Positions 35,601 through 48,259 of a stretch of DNA of 64,000 nt are shown piece after piece. A program made the position numbers and the translations under genes. The notes beneath the pieces were generated by a model. That model ran no database searches. It worked only from the letters and a program-made list of their open reading frames with translations, and was not told where the DNA came from. The stretch comes from Trochalopteron elliotii (Eukaryota > Chordata > Aves > Passeriformes > Leiothrichidae): contig JANPWX010020199.1 in assembly GCA_024734555.1 (NCBI GenBank), positions 2,857,150 to 2,921,149 on the forward strand. The letters run 5' to 3'. The stretch's first letter is position 1, and each line of letters starts with the position of its first letter.

Positions 35601-37776
35601 ACTGTGTCAACAGGCTGTGATCTGAGGAATGCTTTTTGGACTGCTATCAAGTTCCTGAAGGACAGCGCAAAAACCAGGTCACAAGTATGCCATGCTTTCC
35701 CCATTTCCAGCTGCTGAATCAAGGGGAAGGAAAGGGAGCCAGGATTCAGTGTATCCACTCCACCAGATGAACTGGGCCCACTAGTGTAAGTGCTGCACAG
35801 ATGTTCTGAAGCTGCCACCAGAATTGGCAATATCCATGTGGTTCCACCTTGATATGACCTCTTCTCAATACCTAACCAGTTCTGAATTTGGACAGACTTT
35901 TAATATGCTAATAAACTGAAAGGATAAAACAAAATAAACCAAGTATTCTCTCACATTGCTTCTGTAGGAAGCTCATTCTTACCTGAATTTATAGCAACTT
36001 AATGTCAGCTATAAAGCTTTTTTCCCCTGTTTAGGCCTGTCTACTGTCACTCTACTACACTGCTACCTGCAGCCTTCTCTCCCAGCCATAATCAGATAAG
36101 ACAGGTTTCTATCATCCTCCTTTGAAATAGTCTCTCTTTCCCTCCTTCTCCCCTTAAAACCAATCTTGTGTCAAACCTATGCACTAGGTTCACCAGCATT
36201 TCTGCTGAGAAACTCTTGGTTCATCTCTCATGTGTTCAGATACAGTGTGGCACCCACAGTCTCAAAAGAAGCACTTGGATAGTGAAGTTTGTGGAGTCTG
36301 GTTACAGCTGGAAGGACAAGGACACGTGGGTCATCTTGCCCTATAAAAATAATCAGACCATTAAGGGAGGTTTTGTTTCTGTTGGAGATAAGAGAAAATC
36401 TGGGTTGATAAAAAAACCCAAACAAATTAAAAGAAGGAGCTGGAAATCACTGACTTGCAATATGAAAGAATACCTGATTCATTGCAGAGGCAGGTTAATG
36501 CACAACTGTGGAGAAAACTCACTGAAGAGTTTAATGAAATGCATCTGCCAAGCTTCTTTGAAAACACAGAAAGATTTCAATGCAAAAAAAGAAAAAATCA
36601 AAGTAGTCAAATGGTCATTTCCAAGACATTATAAAAAATATTAAAACCAGACTACTTTCTCAAATGTTGGAGAGAAATTGAGTACCCTGACTTTAAATTT
36701 CTTTGTTTTCCACGATCAGTCTAAAGCAATTAACATTTTTTTCAGCTGAACAACTGTTGTACAGTGTAAATGCAAAATGAAACTTTCCCTTTCATTGCCT
36801 TAACAGCCACAAAATCCCCTAAAAAAATTTCCATTTTTTTATTTTAAAGGAACCTCATTTCTGGTATTGACCTCTGCTTTTGTAACTCAGTTGTTTCAGT
36901 CCAAACACCTAAAAATTTCAGTGTTTAAAAGTACTTTTTAATTTTACAAACTCTTTCTCTTAAAAAATAACCTCACCTCTGACTGCTTAGATAAAAAAAA
37001 TATAAAGTAGGCAAGTGCCACTTCATTTCATATCTTGTCATATATATTAACAGGAAAGGCAATCATATAGGTTGAAATACGTCCCTCTTGGTGATGCAAG
37101 CTATAAGGAGAATTAGAGATAAGCTAAAGATCTGATCTTACCCATGAAAGGTTGGAAATACACCCATTAACAAGATTTTATCCAAGCTTTCCTGCAATTC
37201 ATGGAGCTGAAGTTCACGGAGTGTTTCCAAACTCAGCAGTTGCACTCTGTAGGAATTGAATTTGGCTAAACATTCTCACCTCCAGACACACAAGTGAGTT
37301 TCCCCTAGCGTCAGTCAAGTCCAAACCCCTGACAGTGCTAATTCAGTGATAATGAGCTGCAGCTGGTTTTAAAGTGAGAAAGGGAATTGTGAGACCTGAA
37401 AACATAGTTGTACACAAAACTGATAGCAATGCCAGGAATTTTTGCAAATTTCTCCAAGAGCTTTGAGTTATTTAGCTCATATTGCAATCAAAGATGTTTT
37501 ACCTGTCAGTGTATGCTTCATCCATAATCAGAAGTCTTGCATATAATTTAGAGGCTCGTGTAAATGGGGGGGTCAAAGAACAGGAATTGCATTGATGGTT
37601 TCTGTAATAATCCATACAAATGAAAAGGTAAGACTTCAACAGGTCTTTCCTTTAAATCAAAAATCATCACCAGTGACACTAAACTTTAAATACTTACTTT
37701 AAGTACTTGCTTTTGGTTTCAATTAAGTTATTCCAGAAAACTGTGTAAAACCAAAACCTATAAAAATATCTACACT

Positions 37777-37995
37777 TTTTTTTTTCTTTTTTCTTTTTTT
37801 AAATCTAGGGAAAGAGGTTAGGATGTTTATTTTGTTTATGTTTAATGTTTTTGGATATTTTGATTTTTTGTGGGTTTTTTTTTGTTGTTGTTGTTTTTGT
37901 TGTTGTTGTTTTTGGTTTTGTTTTTGGTTGGGGGGGGGGGGTTGCTTTTGGGTTTTGGGTGGGTTTGTTTTCTTTTTTTTTTCATTTTTTACCTG
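37777..37995. repeat. T/GT-rich low-complexity block with G-run
   Basis: Poly-T runs (about 37777-37800), GTT units (about 37882-37915), an uninterrupted G12 (37930-37941) and T/G-rich sequence to about 37995. It lies about 350 bp 5' of a CR1 piece. The G-run and the following G-triplets match a G-quadruplex pattern on the plus strand. Confidence 0.9.
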
Positions 37996-38344
37996 TTTCT
38001 TTGCTTTTGACGCAGTGTTGGGAGCAGAGGAAAAATATTGCTTGCAAGTGTCCTCCACCCCTCCAGCCTCCAGAAAACCAGTGCTCCAGCTGCAGGACAC
38101 TGGAGCATCTTCCCATCACTGGGACCCCAGATAGTCACAGACCCAGTTCCACACAAATAACACAGTTTACAATGTCATTACACTATTATTTCCTATTTTA
38201 TTACTTTGTTAGTGTACTATGCTATTATTTAAATATTTTATTATTTTGTTATTCCATTTTAATATTTTATTTTTCTGATTGTTATTGTTGGTTTAATTTT
38301 ATTTTTGGTTTTTTATGCCATAACTTCCCCAAAACAAGAAGTAG

Positions 38345-38796
38345 AATGAGTCCAGAGGAGGCCATGATGATGATCAGAGGGCTGAAGCAAATCTGCTATG
38401 AAGATAGGCTGAGAAAGTTGGAGCTGTCCAGGCAGGGAAGGGAAGGGGAAGGGTCTGGTGAGGCATTACACCTTCTGTCAGTGCCTAAAGGGGCTACAGG
38501 AGAGCTGGAGAGGGGCTTCTGACGAGAGCATGGAGGGACAGGACAAGAAGGAATTGTTTTGAACTAAAAAAGAAGAGGATTAGAGTAAATATTTAGAAGA
38601 ACTACTTCCCTGTGAGGGTAGCGAATCCGTGGCATGCATTGCCCACAGAAGTTGTGAATGCCACATGCCTGAAAGAATCAAAGGCAGGGCGGATGGAGTT
38701 GTGAACAACCTTGTCTGGTGAACAGTGTCCCTGTCCATGACAGAAGGGAAAGTTCCCTTCCAATTCAAACCACCCTGTGATCTGTGATTTTATGAG
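38345..38796 (+). mobile_element. CR1 LINE, 3' end fragment (plus)
   Basis: 5'-truncated CR1 of about 450 bp. It holds the recognisable order GTCCAGAGGAGG, GAGGGGCTTCTGACGAGAG, GACAGGACAAG, ACTGTGAGGGT-like, AGTTGTGAATGCC, GTGTCCCTGTCCATGACAG, CCCTTCCAATTC and the terminal CTGTGATTTTATGAG. Non-coding; degraded but clear. Confidence 0.9.
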
Positions 38797-39922
38797 TGTT
38801 ATTTATTATTGCTGGTATTGTATTACTATTGTTGTTGTTACTACCTTTGAAGATTTATTAAAAGAGGTGAAATGAACGTATATTTGTGCCAGTCAAAAGA
38901 TAACAGGCAAGCAGTCCCCCGACAGCATTTCCATAGATCTATATTACAGGAAAGAAAAGCCATAAAAATCTCCAGTCTGGTTTACTTCACCCTTGCCTCC
39001 CTGTAAGTCCAGGAGTCACAAGGTTATCGTTGCCATACGTCGCAGAATTCACATAGGGAAGAAATCACCAGAGTGGTGACGCAAATCAAGCCTGCACTTG
39101 GCACGGGCTGTTGGCACTCAGTGGTAGAAGAAAACAACAAAGGACATTTTCTGTCAATAACTGAGTTGCATTTATTCACTTCAGATGACTATCTAAATAG
39201 ATAGTATTTCTGCTGCTCTCTTTTCTGAAATATCTCATGTATCTTCCTGAACATAATAAGGGAACACTGACCACAAATTACTCTAACGCTTCTAAATAAC
39301 TTGCACAGAATTTAACAAGATGTTTGTTAGCAATTCAGTTTATTAATCTGAGAAAATACTGCCCCGAGAGTGGCTAAAAATCAACAACTGTAGGTTCTGC
39401 TCTGGGAATGTTGATGTCTGAAGAATACTGGCCTGAAGTACTGGCACAGATAAAGCCCCCCACAGTCCCTGGCTCTGCATGTCTACTTAAACAGTAAAAA
39501 GTTACTTGATTTTTCATTTGGTGATTTTCCCATCTCAGAAATGGAGCTAACACTTCAGTGTCTTCCAAAATGTTTTGAGAAGGGCTGTACAAAACACTGA
39601 CTGACAGTATCTTCCCGGGATGACTGGAAGGACAACTCAGTCAAAGGTCATGTCTGTGGGTTATTAAAATATAAACACAACACTGGTTTGAGTACATTCT
39701 TTTGGGGTCATTTTTGCAGTGCTGAAAGGAAAGTTGTCTGCTCTTACTCCACCTCCTTTGCCAGAAAGAGGTATGATTTGAAGGACTCGTGAAGGAGTAG
39801 GAGGGGGCAAAATATTTGAGCAGGCAAAGAAGAATCATCAGGGCTCCCAAGGGATGTTCAAAGAAGCCCATAGCCAGCACTTAATTTTCCACAACGATCC
39901 CTCCCCGAAGAGCAGATCATAA
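38797..39922. other. Intergenic sequence between CR1 fragments
   Basis: 1.1 kb with no gene or repeat recognised beyond a short TTATTATTG-type stretch near 38805-38840. Confidence 0.6.
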
Positions 39923-40235
39923 CATCATAGACTCATTTAGGTTGGAAACCCTTAAGATCATTGAGTCCAACCATTAAACTGGCACTCCCAAGTCTATCAC
40001 TAAACCATGCCCCTAAGTGTCACATCTACACATCTTTTAAATACCACCTGGGGTGGTGACTCTACTACTTCCCTGCAGTCTGTTCCAGGACATGGCAACC
40101 CTATTGGTGAACAAATATTTCCTAATATTCAATCTAAACCTACTCTGGAGCAACCTGAGGCTGTTTTCTCTCATCCTACTGCCTGTTACCAGAGAGAAGA
40201 GACTAACACTCAAGATGAAGCAGCTGTTAGAAATT
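39923..40235 (-). mobile_element. CR1 LINE, 3' end fragment (minus)
   Basis: Complement of a CR1 tail. On the plus strand it begins with the reversed terminal repeat (CATCATAGACTCATTTAGG) and runs through TTGAGTCCAACCATTAA, CTAAACCATGCCCCTAAG, AATACCACCTGGGGTGGTGA, CCTAATATTCAATCTAAACC and ACCAGAGAGAAGAGACTAAC. A 142-codon plus-strand frame over it is a by-product. Confidence 0.92.
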
Positions 40236-40785
40236 GGAATACATCTTTAGTTCTCTCAGCCTCAGGAAAATCCAGATGGATGAAGTCCAGAAGAGAGAGA
40301 GACATGTTTTTGTGGTATGTGTTTGCAGGAGGAAGGCAAAGGTACGACACACTTACACAGAAAAACAATGAGGGATGCCCTCCACAGAGGTGCATGAGTG
40401 AAGCATCCTGCTTCCCAGCACAGGAACACACCTGAGGGAGAGGTGCTGGGGCAAACCTGAGCTTTGAGGTATTTCAGTTAGAAAGAGGACATGACAACCC
40501 TGGTACCAGCAGGACCTTTTTCCACATGGCAGAAAAACTGCTGGACAGGTGGGACATTTGTAGTCTCAGAAAAAACAGGACTGCTATAGGTGTAAGGGGC
40601 TTTCCTCAGCAGGTGACTAGCACTGACTCAGACATTGGGCAAACAGCACCCTAAATTTCCTTTTTGATGAAAGTCTCGTTCCTCTTCTTTCCCAGACCAC
40701 CCAAAAAAGTACTAATAAACCTGTTTAGGAGAAAACAAAGCATTGAAGTATGGTCATTTCCCTGAGGGAAGCACATACATACCAA
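40236..40785. other. Intergenic sequence between CR1 and LTR copy B
   Basis: 0.55 kb; nothing recognised. Confidence 0.5.
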
Positions 40786-41357
40786 TGTTGGTTTCTGCTG
40801 GGATAGAGTTAATTTTCTTCACAGTGCCTGGTATGGGGGCTGTGTTTTGGATTTGTGCTGAAGACAGACTTGATTATATAGAGAGGTTTCTGTTATTTCT
40901 GAGCAGGGTTTACACAGAGCCAAGGTCTTGTCTGCTGTTTGTACTGCCACATGGGTGAGGAAGCTGGGGTGACACGGCTGGGACAGGGGACCCCAACTCA
41001 CCAGAGGGACATTCCAGACCATATGGCACCGGGCTCAGTATATAAAGTCAGGGAAGAAGGAGGAAGAGGGTGACATTTTGAGTGATGGTGTTTGCTTTCC
41101 CCAGTGTCTATTTGTGTGATGGGGTCCTGCTCTCCTGAAGATGGCTGAACACCTGCCTGCCCATGGGAAGTGATGAATTACTTCCTCGTTTTGCCTAGCT
41201 TCTAGCTTCTATGTGCAGCTTTTTATTTCCCTATTAAACTGCTTTTATCTCAGCCCATGAGTTTTCTGGCTTTCATCCCTCCAATTCTGTCTTGATTTCA
41301 CTCGTGAAGAGGTGAACTAGTGACTCCATGGGGCTTGGTTGCTGGCTGGGTGAAACA
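40786..41357 (+). mobile_element. Solo LTR of the same avian ERV family (copy B, plus strand)
   Basis: Starts TGTTGGTTTCTGCTGGGATA and ends GGCTGGGTGAAACA, about 572 bp. It contains GGGGCTGTGTTTTGGATTTG, a TATA box TATATAAAG at 41039-41047, GAAGATGGCTGAACACC, and poly(A) signal ATTAAA at 41233-41238. No clear target duplication (ACCAA against AAAAT), so one end may have decayed. No viral genes flank it, so it is a solo LTR. It faces away from copy A at 12486. Confidence 0.85.
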
Positions 41358-43912
41358 AAAATGCTTCTAAAATCTTTCAGCTAAAGAGGATTTAGCAACC
41401 CATTTTATCAGTTTCACAAGGTGTTTCTGTTCTTCTTAATACTTATCCCCATGTGAAAAAAATCCAAGCCTGGCAAAATACCTCATTCAAACTCATAAAG
41501 ACCAGATTAGATTGGTTAGATATTGTTTACTTTCTGAGACTCAGAGACTGAGTCACTTTCTCTTTCCGTGCTGCCTTTATTTTAGATTGGGACATATGAA
41601 ACTCACTGCCAGAAGTCATCACTGCTGGGAAACAGCATACTGGGAAATTACATGTTTTATTGTTGGGGATTTTTTGTACTCACATGACCCTTGTTATATA
41701 ATAGCTACACTGAGGGAAAGAAAAAGGAAAAGCCACAGATGAGTCTGGTAACTGATGAAAAATGTTGATGGAAACAAGGCAGCAGTTGCACAAGGCTCCT
41801 GGTATCGCCTCAAGTTGCTCTGACAAGGAGCTGTCCTCCTGTTCTCTCCCCCTTACAGGATGGTTGTGAGAGCCTGCCTGCCATGTACTAGCGGAGGACC
41901 AGGCAGGAGGCAGGCCTGTGCAGCATGCACAAACTACCTTTTCCCTAAGGAAAAGCAATAAAGCAAGGGAGCACCTAAAGGAAAATAAAAGGAAGAAAAA
42001 GTAGTTAAAATCAAATTCTGCTCTGCTGATAGAGTCCATGTATCCCAGTACTGATTCAAAATTTCAAAATTTTGTGTAAAGTTTGAACTTTGTCATTGTT
42101 TTCCAACAATTTTGAATTAAAATACTTTCATCTAAGGAGTTGAATATTTTCTTTTAAGATAGGAAACTGAGGAATTGCAACGTTTACAAAGTGGTTTTAA
42201 GTTTTCACAGTTTCAGCTAAGAGACACACCAGTTTACAATGTGTCATGAATCTACGTAATTGCAATTTAATTTGTGCTCTTTAAATTAGAAATTTTATCT
42301 TAGACTTTCTTATTCAGAAGTTCTTTACACAGTAATAATATTTTTGCACTTCTGCTGTAACAAATGGTCTTACAAAATAGTTGTCTCATGATGTGCATTT
42401 CTTCAAGTCATATCCCTCTATATGATGTAGTATTGCTCCTTCCCACTTTCTTCCCAAGACTTCCAGAAGTTAAAAATACAGAAGAATAAAACTGAATTAC
42501 CAAACCCATGATCTACATCCCACATCCAAAAGCACAAAATCAGCTGTGACATTTCTGTCCATCCAGAACTGATATTGCCAGATAAGGTGCTTTCTTATTC
42601 TAAAGGTCACAGAATTTGAAAAAACATTCTTCACTTTTCTCCAAGTAGCAGAATATGCTTCTTAGAAGGATACTAATAAAAGAAGAGAAATAACAGTGAT
42701 CAAGGAAGAAGTCTTACTACACCTGGATTTAGGTATTCTCTTCTGCATTCTCATTTTAAAAGTGATGAGCCTTTGAATCCAGGATTACCATGGCACTTCT
42801 ATTTTCTGTCAAAAACTTATTTTATGCTAAGTTTATACGTCAGGGGGATGGTTTCCTTGCCAACATTTCATGTTTCATGCACCTGATTCATGATTATTAT
42901 TGACATATAGATTGATTGGTGAATCATATTTGCACACTTAGCATTAACTAAATTTGCCATTATTAACATGGTCATTTCTGAATTTATATCTAGCACTCCC
43001 TGACTTAGCACATCAATATTGTAATTAAAGGTTTACAGGAGTGTGAAGGTCTCCATTGAAAACCCTCTACCTTTTCCAATGAGAATGATATTTGTGATTA
43101 ATTCTTTAGGCTAGGTGGGGTTTTTTTGCATTTTGCCTCTTTTTAAGTGAAAACAGGCCCTACAGGCCAGCACCATGACAGTTTTGACTTTATTTCACAA
43201 GAGACTACTTACTTATTTTAGTCTGTATTTTTGGACTTTACACTGAACATGAAGATGTATATGGTCTAACTCTTGTTAGATCTTAAAAGATCTTTTTGCC
43301 TCGAACATACTGAAAACTCCATTAAAAATGCATCTTATTAAAACTGCCTCTCAGATTGAAAAAAATATTATGTCAGCTTGAATTTTTAAATTTCTATCAA
43401 TGTCTCTGTAGAATATTAAAGCTTTTGAATGTTGATTTAGGAAATTGTGTCTAAGTGATTTTTTGGGAAGAGGATAGGTAAATATACTATGCAATTTTAA
43501 TTACCATTTTTATAAACAACAATCAAAAAATTCTAAGAAATGTGAGCTTTGTCTTCACACATTCCACAGAATCCAAATATCATGCAAAAAAATGACTGTT
43601 ATGTTTATAAACTGCTAAAGGAACTATAATACCAAAGATAATACATCATGTAGCATTATATCAGTGTACTGTCCCTCATGTCAGGTGAATTATTTAAGTT
43701 TTCACGAGGAAAGCTAACCACGCCACTTAGATTACTAAACCGTATCAGGTTTCTGAAGGGCTGCTTATGACCCTGTGTTCTATTCTGCCCAAATATTTTG
43801 TCTGTGAAGAAGACACAACAGAATTTAGTAAGACTAGGAATTAAGATATGTGAAGGGCTACTGTGGGAGTTAAGGCTATGCAAATGAGAGAACTGAGGGT
43901 GTGCGTGGCATA
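41358..43912. other. Intergenic sequence, possible conserved non-coding stretch
   Basis: 2.5 kb AT-rich, without recognised repeats. The part at about 42890-43030 is dense in motifs of homeobox/CCAAT/octamer type, a look common to vertebrate non-coding enhancers. That impression cannot be tested without alignment. Confidence 0.4.
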
Positions 43913-44195
43913 TCACAGAATCACAGAATAGTTTGGGTTTAAAGGGACCGTGAAAGACCATCTAGTCCAACCTCCCTGCAATAAGCAGGGACAAATTCAA
44001 GTAGATCAGTCTGTTCAGAGCCCCATTTAACCTGACCTTGAATGTTTCCAGCGATGGGTACATCTACCACCTCTCTGGGTCACCTCTTCAAGTGTTTCAC
44101 TACTCTCATTGTAGAACAATTTCTTCCATATATCTAATCTCAATTTACCCTTTGAGTTTAAACTATTACTCCTTGTACTACAGTCTGGTAGTTGA
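43913..44195 (-). mobile_element. CR1 LINE, 3' end fragment (minus)
   Basis: Plus-strand reading starts with two TCACAGAA units (reversed CR1 terminal repeat), then GTTTGGGTTTAAAGGGACC, CATCTAGTCCAACCTCCCTG, TTCAGAGCCCCATTTAACCT, GACCTTGAATGTTTCCAG and ATCTACCACCTCTCTGGGT. Non-coding. Confidence 0.92.
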
Positions 44196-47100
44196 TGCAC
44201 TTAGCAAATGTCCTTAGAAGTTTCATATTTTCTATCCTTATCTTGTTAGATGCTTGTTGGATCACGCTCCTTGACTCAGCTGTAGAGTGGAACAGTAGAT
44301 TCTGGATTTAGGTGCCAAGCATTTGAGCCCTACCTGATGTCTTTTTCACCTGCCTACCATTTGAGCTGGAAATTTGAAGGCATCAATGTGATAGCTCTGT
44401 GGAAATGTTGGACTTGGTAAAAATCCAGCTCTGTTTCTCAGAGGTTGTGGCTTGGCCAAATGATGACATTCACTGTTAAGAGACAGGAACGGTTCTCTCC
44501 AGATGCTCCTGTAATACTGAGTTAGCAGCACTGAGAGTCTTTGTAACATACTTTACAGAGATGGTTAGTAACACTAATGTATTTTCAACATTATAAGTAA
44601 ACATAATTGAGTGCTTCAGCTCTTTCAGTGCTGCTTAACCAACCCTCCACCTACATACATACTGTAATTCTTTCTTTGGATGCCCAATAAAGTTCTTAAC
44701 CTGGAGCAGTGTTTTGATTCTCCCAGAGTGCTCCCTGTACTCCCTGTCCCTTGCACCAAGCTGATTGCCAGCTGAGTTATACAATGGAGAGTTCATTAGC
44801 TAAAAGAGGGAAAAACTCCAATTACCTAAATAGCCAAAGGTCTAAAAATAGTTTTTCAGGATCAGCTAACACAGCCATAGACAAGACTCGGGTGCTGGTT
44901 TACTAAGGGCTGAGGCTCACTGTGCATATAAGAATTCAGAAAGAGTCCACTTTAAGTCAGCAAAGCATCCAAAATATCTGTTAATTAATTTTTCTACATT
45001 ATATAAGGCAACTGCATGCATCAAATTATTATAGTGATCAGTGGATGGGGTGTTCAACAAAAAAGGTGTCTTAGAAGAAGTAGCACTGCAAGTATATTTA
45101 GTCTTTCCCACAAAGTCTGCTGCATTTAGTTTCTCAAATAAGGAAACCTACAGGTAGGTTAAACTATAACTAGCAGAAAGACAAGAATTCTTATCTCCAG
45201 GGCACAATGGAAAAAAGCAGCCCAGAGTAAATCTCATCAATCCCTTGATGATGAAAATCTAACACAGCAGCTGTTTGTCTGGGAACAGTCTCTCAACACA
45301 TTTTGATTTCACAGCACTGAACTAATCTTTTCTGGAGAGCACACGGCAACAGCAGCTCTCCTCGCAGATGGGGTAGACCATCCCTCTCCTCTGACACAGC
45401 CCAGAGGGGGCTGTAGCACCCACATATTTATTTGTAACTGTGCTGTAGGCAGTGGGATGGGAAGGGAAAAGGATATCCATAGCTCTGGGAATCTTCAAAG
45501 AGAAGAAGAAGAAAAAATCTTGCATATGCACTAATGAAAAGCAATTTTTAAGCTGGTAACAGAACATTTGCTTGCGAAATGTATAATTAACCTATAAAAC
45601 TTGAATGTCGCTGGATTTAAAAGCTGAGCTGGGGGCAAGAAGGATTATGTATTTACAAAGCAGACATTTATTTATGCATTTATATATTTATAATGCAGAT
45701 ATGTTAGGGAAAGAAAGACATCTGCCCTTACACTGCATATTTGTGTATCTGAACTGTTTTGTGCCAACAAGATTAAGTGAGCAGAAAAACTGATGTCATT
45801 AAATCAGTGAAAATCCCAGGCTGCAGCACTATGGACATGTATTGTTTTGGTATAGTACTCCATTGTAATCCCAATTTCATTGTGCTTTAAGTTGAAAAAT
45901 CTTCCATTCCTGAAATAAAATGATATGGCATAATAAAATCTTAAACTTTGTTATCAATGCAAGGATGATGACAAGCATAGATGTTAAAGCTTACATGTGA
46001 AGAAGCACAATAGAAAGCAAATATAATATACTACACTTTCTTTAAACCACAATGATTTTGTACATAGGATCTCAGCTCTTAAAGTAATATTTTTTTAATA
46101 CAGTGATGGTACTAAATCAGACTGGTCCGTAGGGCTGAGGAAAATAACTTAATCACAGTACTTCCTGATATCACACAAGTCAGGAAATATGTGCCAGTGT
46201 ACCTTCAGATTTTTAGCTATAAAGCTACAAACTTTCTTCACAGATATTCTCAGCATTTTCTGATGAAGGAAAGCAGAAAAAAAAGTAACAATTCTGGTAT
46301 TTCCAAATAATACAATTTGGCAAAGTTAGATAGGTTTCACTTTTCTCTCAGAATAGAGTACATCAATTTCAAGTGGTCGCTGTAGGTGCTAAAGATTTGC
46401 GGAAGAATTTTGAAGTAAATTTAATCTTTTTCTAACAATCTCAATTATATTTTATGTATTGTAGTTGCCCAAAAATATATTAATAATGCAGTATTAGAAT
46501 GTGATAACAAAGTGCTCATAAACTCAATGCAATTTGTCAGCTGTCTTGATACCATGGCATTAAAACTTGAAAGACACATGTGCAACTCTTAAACAAAAGT
46601 GCTACACAGCAAAATAAAAGTTTTAAAATTCTATGAAGATAAAAGTTAATTTCTCATGGTAGGAAAGATTTTGTGTAGATGCATATGTATCTCTGAAACT
46701 TAGCCTCATAAGATGCACCTTTATTAGTGATTTTCTTGAAATGTTTAGATCTTTGGTAGTTTAGGTCAAGTCACACAAGTGAGTTTTAGTTCTTATTGTT
46801 TTATAGACACACGAAGGACTGTTTGGTCTTTTTTTTTAACCTGGATTTTATACTAGTGATTTTTTATTTGCCAAGATTTTGCATTAAGCACATTTCAGAA
46901 AATAACAGTCATTCTGAGCCATGACCCTTAATTCTTTAGGAAAGTAAATGCAGACCACTTCTCCAGCCAATAAGAAGCATGAATGCCAAATTCCCATGGC
47001 TTTTTTTTGTGCAGTGAGGATAACCCTGAAGGGAAGCAGCATCCTTGAAGTGTTAACTTTTACAATGATATTTCTTGCACTCTCAGTGATAGGTTTTTTT

Positions 47101-48259
47101 AAATTTCTGTTGTGTTTTTGCCTTCATACATGAATTTCTCTACATGAAGAAAAATTTGATCAGCTGCATATTAGTCCACTGTGAAAGGATTACCTTGAAA
47201 AAAATATATGCTGACATAAAGAATAAAGTCCTGTTTCTTTCCAATGAAAGTAGTTCACAGTAATCTATTCATCTCAGACACAGCAAACACTCAGAATTAT
47301 TAGGGAGATGAATAAAGTGGAGAAAATAATGATGTTCATAATTACTGCTTCAGCAATTTTAAATTTCCATTGTTTGTGCTGTGAAAGAAAAAGAGATACA
47401 GTTTGAAACTTGAAAAGAAACCTTGCCACCAAGATACTGAAGCAGTTGAATCAAAAGTTGAATCATCTGCATATGGATGACTGATCTAAAGTAAACAATT
47501 CTGTGATAAATTAAAGACTATTTGTTTCTCACTTACTGCTAAATAAAGGCATGTTATTTTTAAAAGGGACAACCATCATACAAAAGGGCTGCCCTTGCCA
47601 ATCTGTCAGTGCTTAGTAAAACAGTTGTGTGTACTTTAATATCCAAGATCATGGTATTTCTGTCTGCTGTGCACTTTAATTCAAAATGTGCAGTTGAGTC
47701 TGACTACCTGCTACAAATCTCTGCTTGGATACCTGTGGCGAGCCTGAAAATCAATAAAAGAAATAAAATGCCTATTTTACATTTAAGCAGAACAGAAAAG
47801 ATTTAAAATAGGTTTAAAAGGTTTAAACATTTCTACCTAAAATCTAGGCTCATTTTACAGGCATCTCACAGCTGCTCCACCCCTAGTCTGCATTGAGCTG
47901 CACTGAGGCTTGCAAGTTAGTTTGGACATCTGGTTAAAGTCTTCCTGATGGCTGGTCAATGTTACAGAGTAGAAGATGAGAGTAAACCTGATGAGGGCCA
48001 TTTTCCATCCTTCAGAATAAAGCAGCTTCAATCACACCTGTCATTCCTGAAGAATGTTTGCCCGACCTGTTCTTCACAACTACAGCATGACACCAGTGCT
48101 CCACACCTTTTCTGCACAGTACTTCCTCATCCCTAAGGAAAAACCTTAGCTAATAATTAAAGCTCCCTTTTTGCAAGGTAAACTCAATGCTTTCTGATGT
48201 GTTTCTTGTACGTATGGGAGAACAGACTGACTAGCTTTTGCAACATTTTATTGTGCAGG
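44196..48259. other. Intergenic sequence
   Basis: About 4 kb of AT-rich sequence; no gene, CR1 or LTR recognised. Small frames (for example 44346-44549 minus, 45322-45567 minus) are unsupported. The ancient CR1 described next may begin slightly before 48260. Confidence 0.55.

Larger units (their letters stand above)
22451..37776. other. Gene desert, central block without recognised transposons
   Basis: About 15 kb of AT-rich unique sequence. Apart from an A-run at 23113-23140, a palindrome cluster at 27995-28041, a 26-bp tandem duplication at 29624-29675, a purine-rich stretch around 31880-32000 and scattered small frames (for example 36168-36644 +, 158 codons, lysine-rich), I see no gene, no CR1 and no LTR. 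The lack of recognised repeats may reflect constraint or simply unfamiliar old repeats. Confidence 0.6.

Noticed and set aside
36168..36644. 158-codon plus-strand frame
   Set aside because: Lysine- and serine-rich composition of A-rich DNA, no motif, no splice or promoter context; considered chance.
37845..38522. 225-codon plus-strand frame, longest in the window
   Set aside because: It runs through the T/GTT/G-run low-complexity block and then antisense-irrelevant CR1 sequence; the product is Phe/Val/Gly repeats followed by translated CR1.
40007..40435. 142-codon plus-strand frame
   Set aside because: Its first half is the complement of a CR1 3' end; the rest has no independent support.
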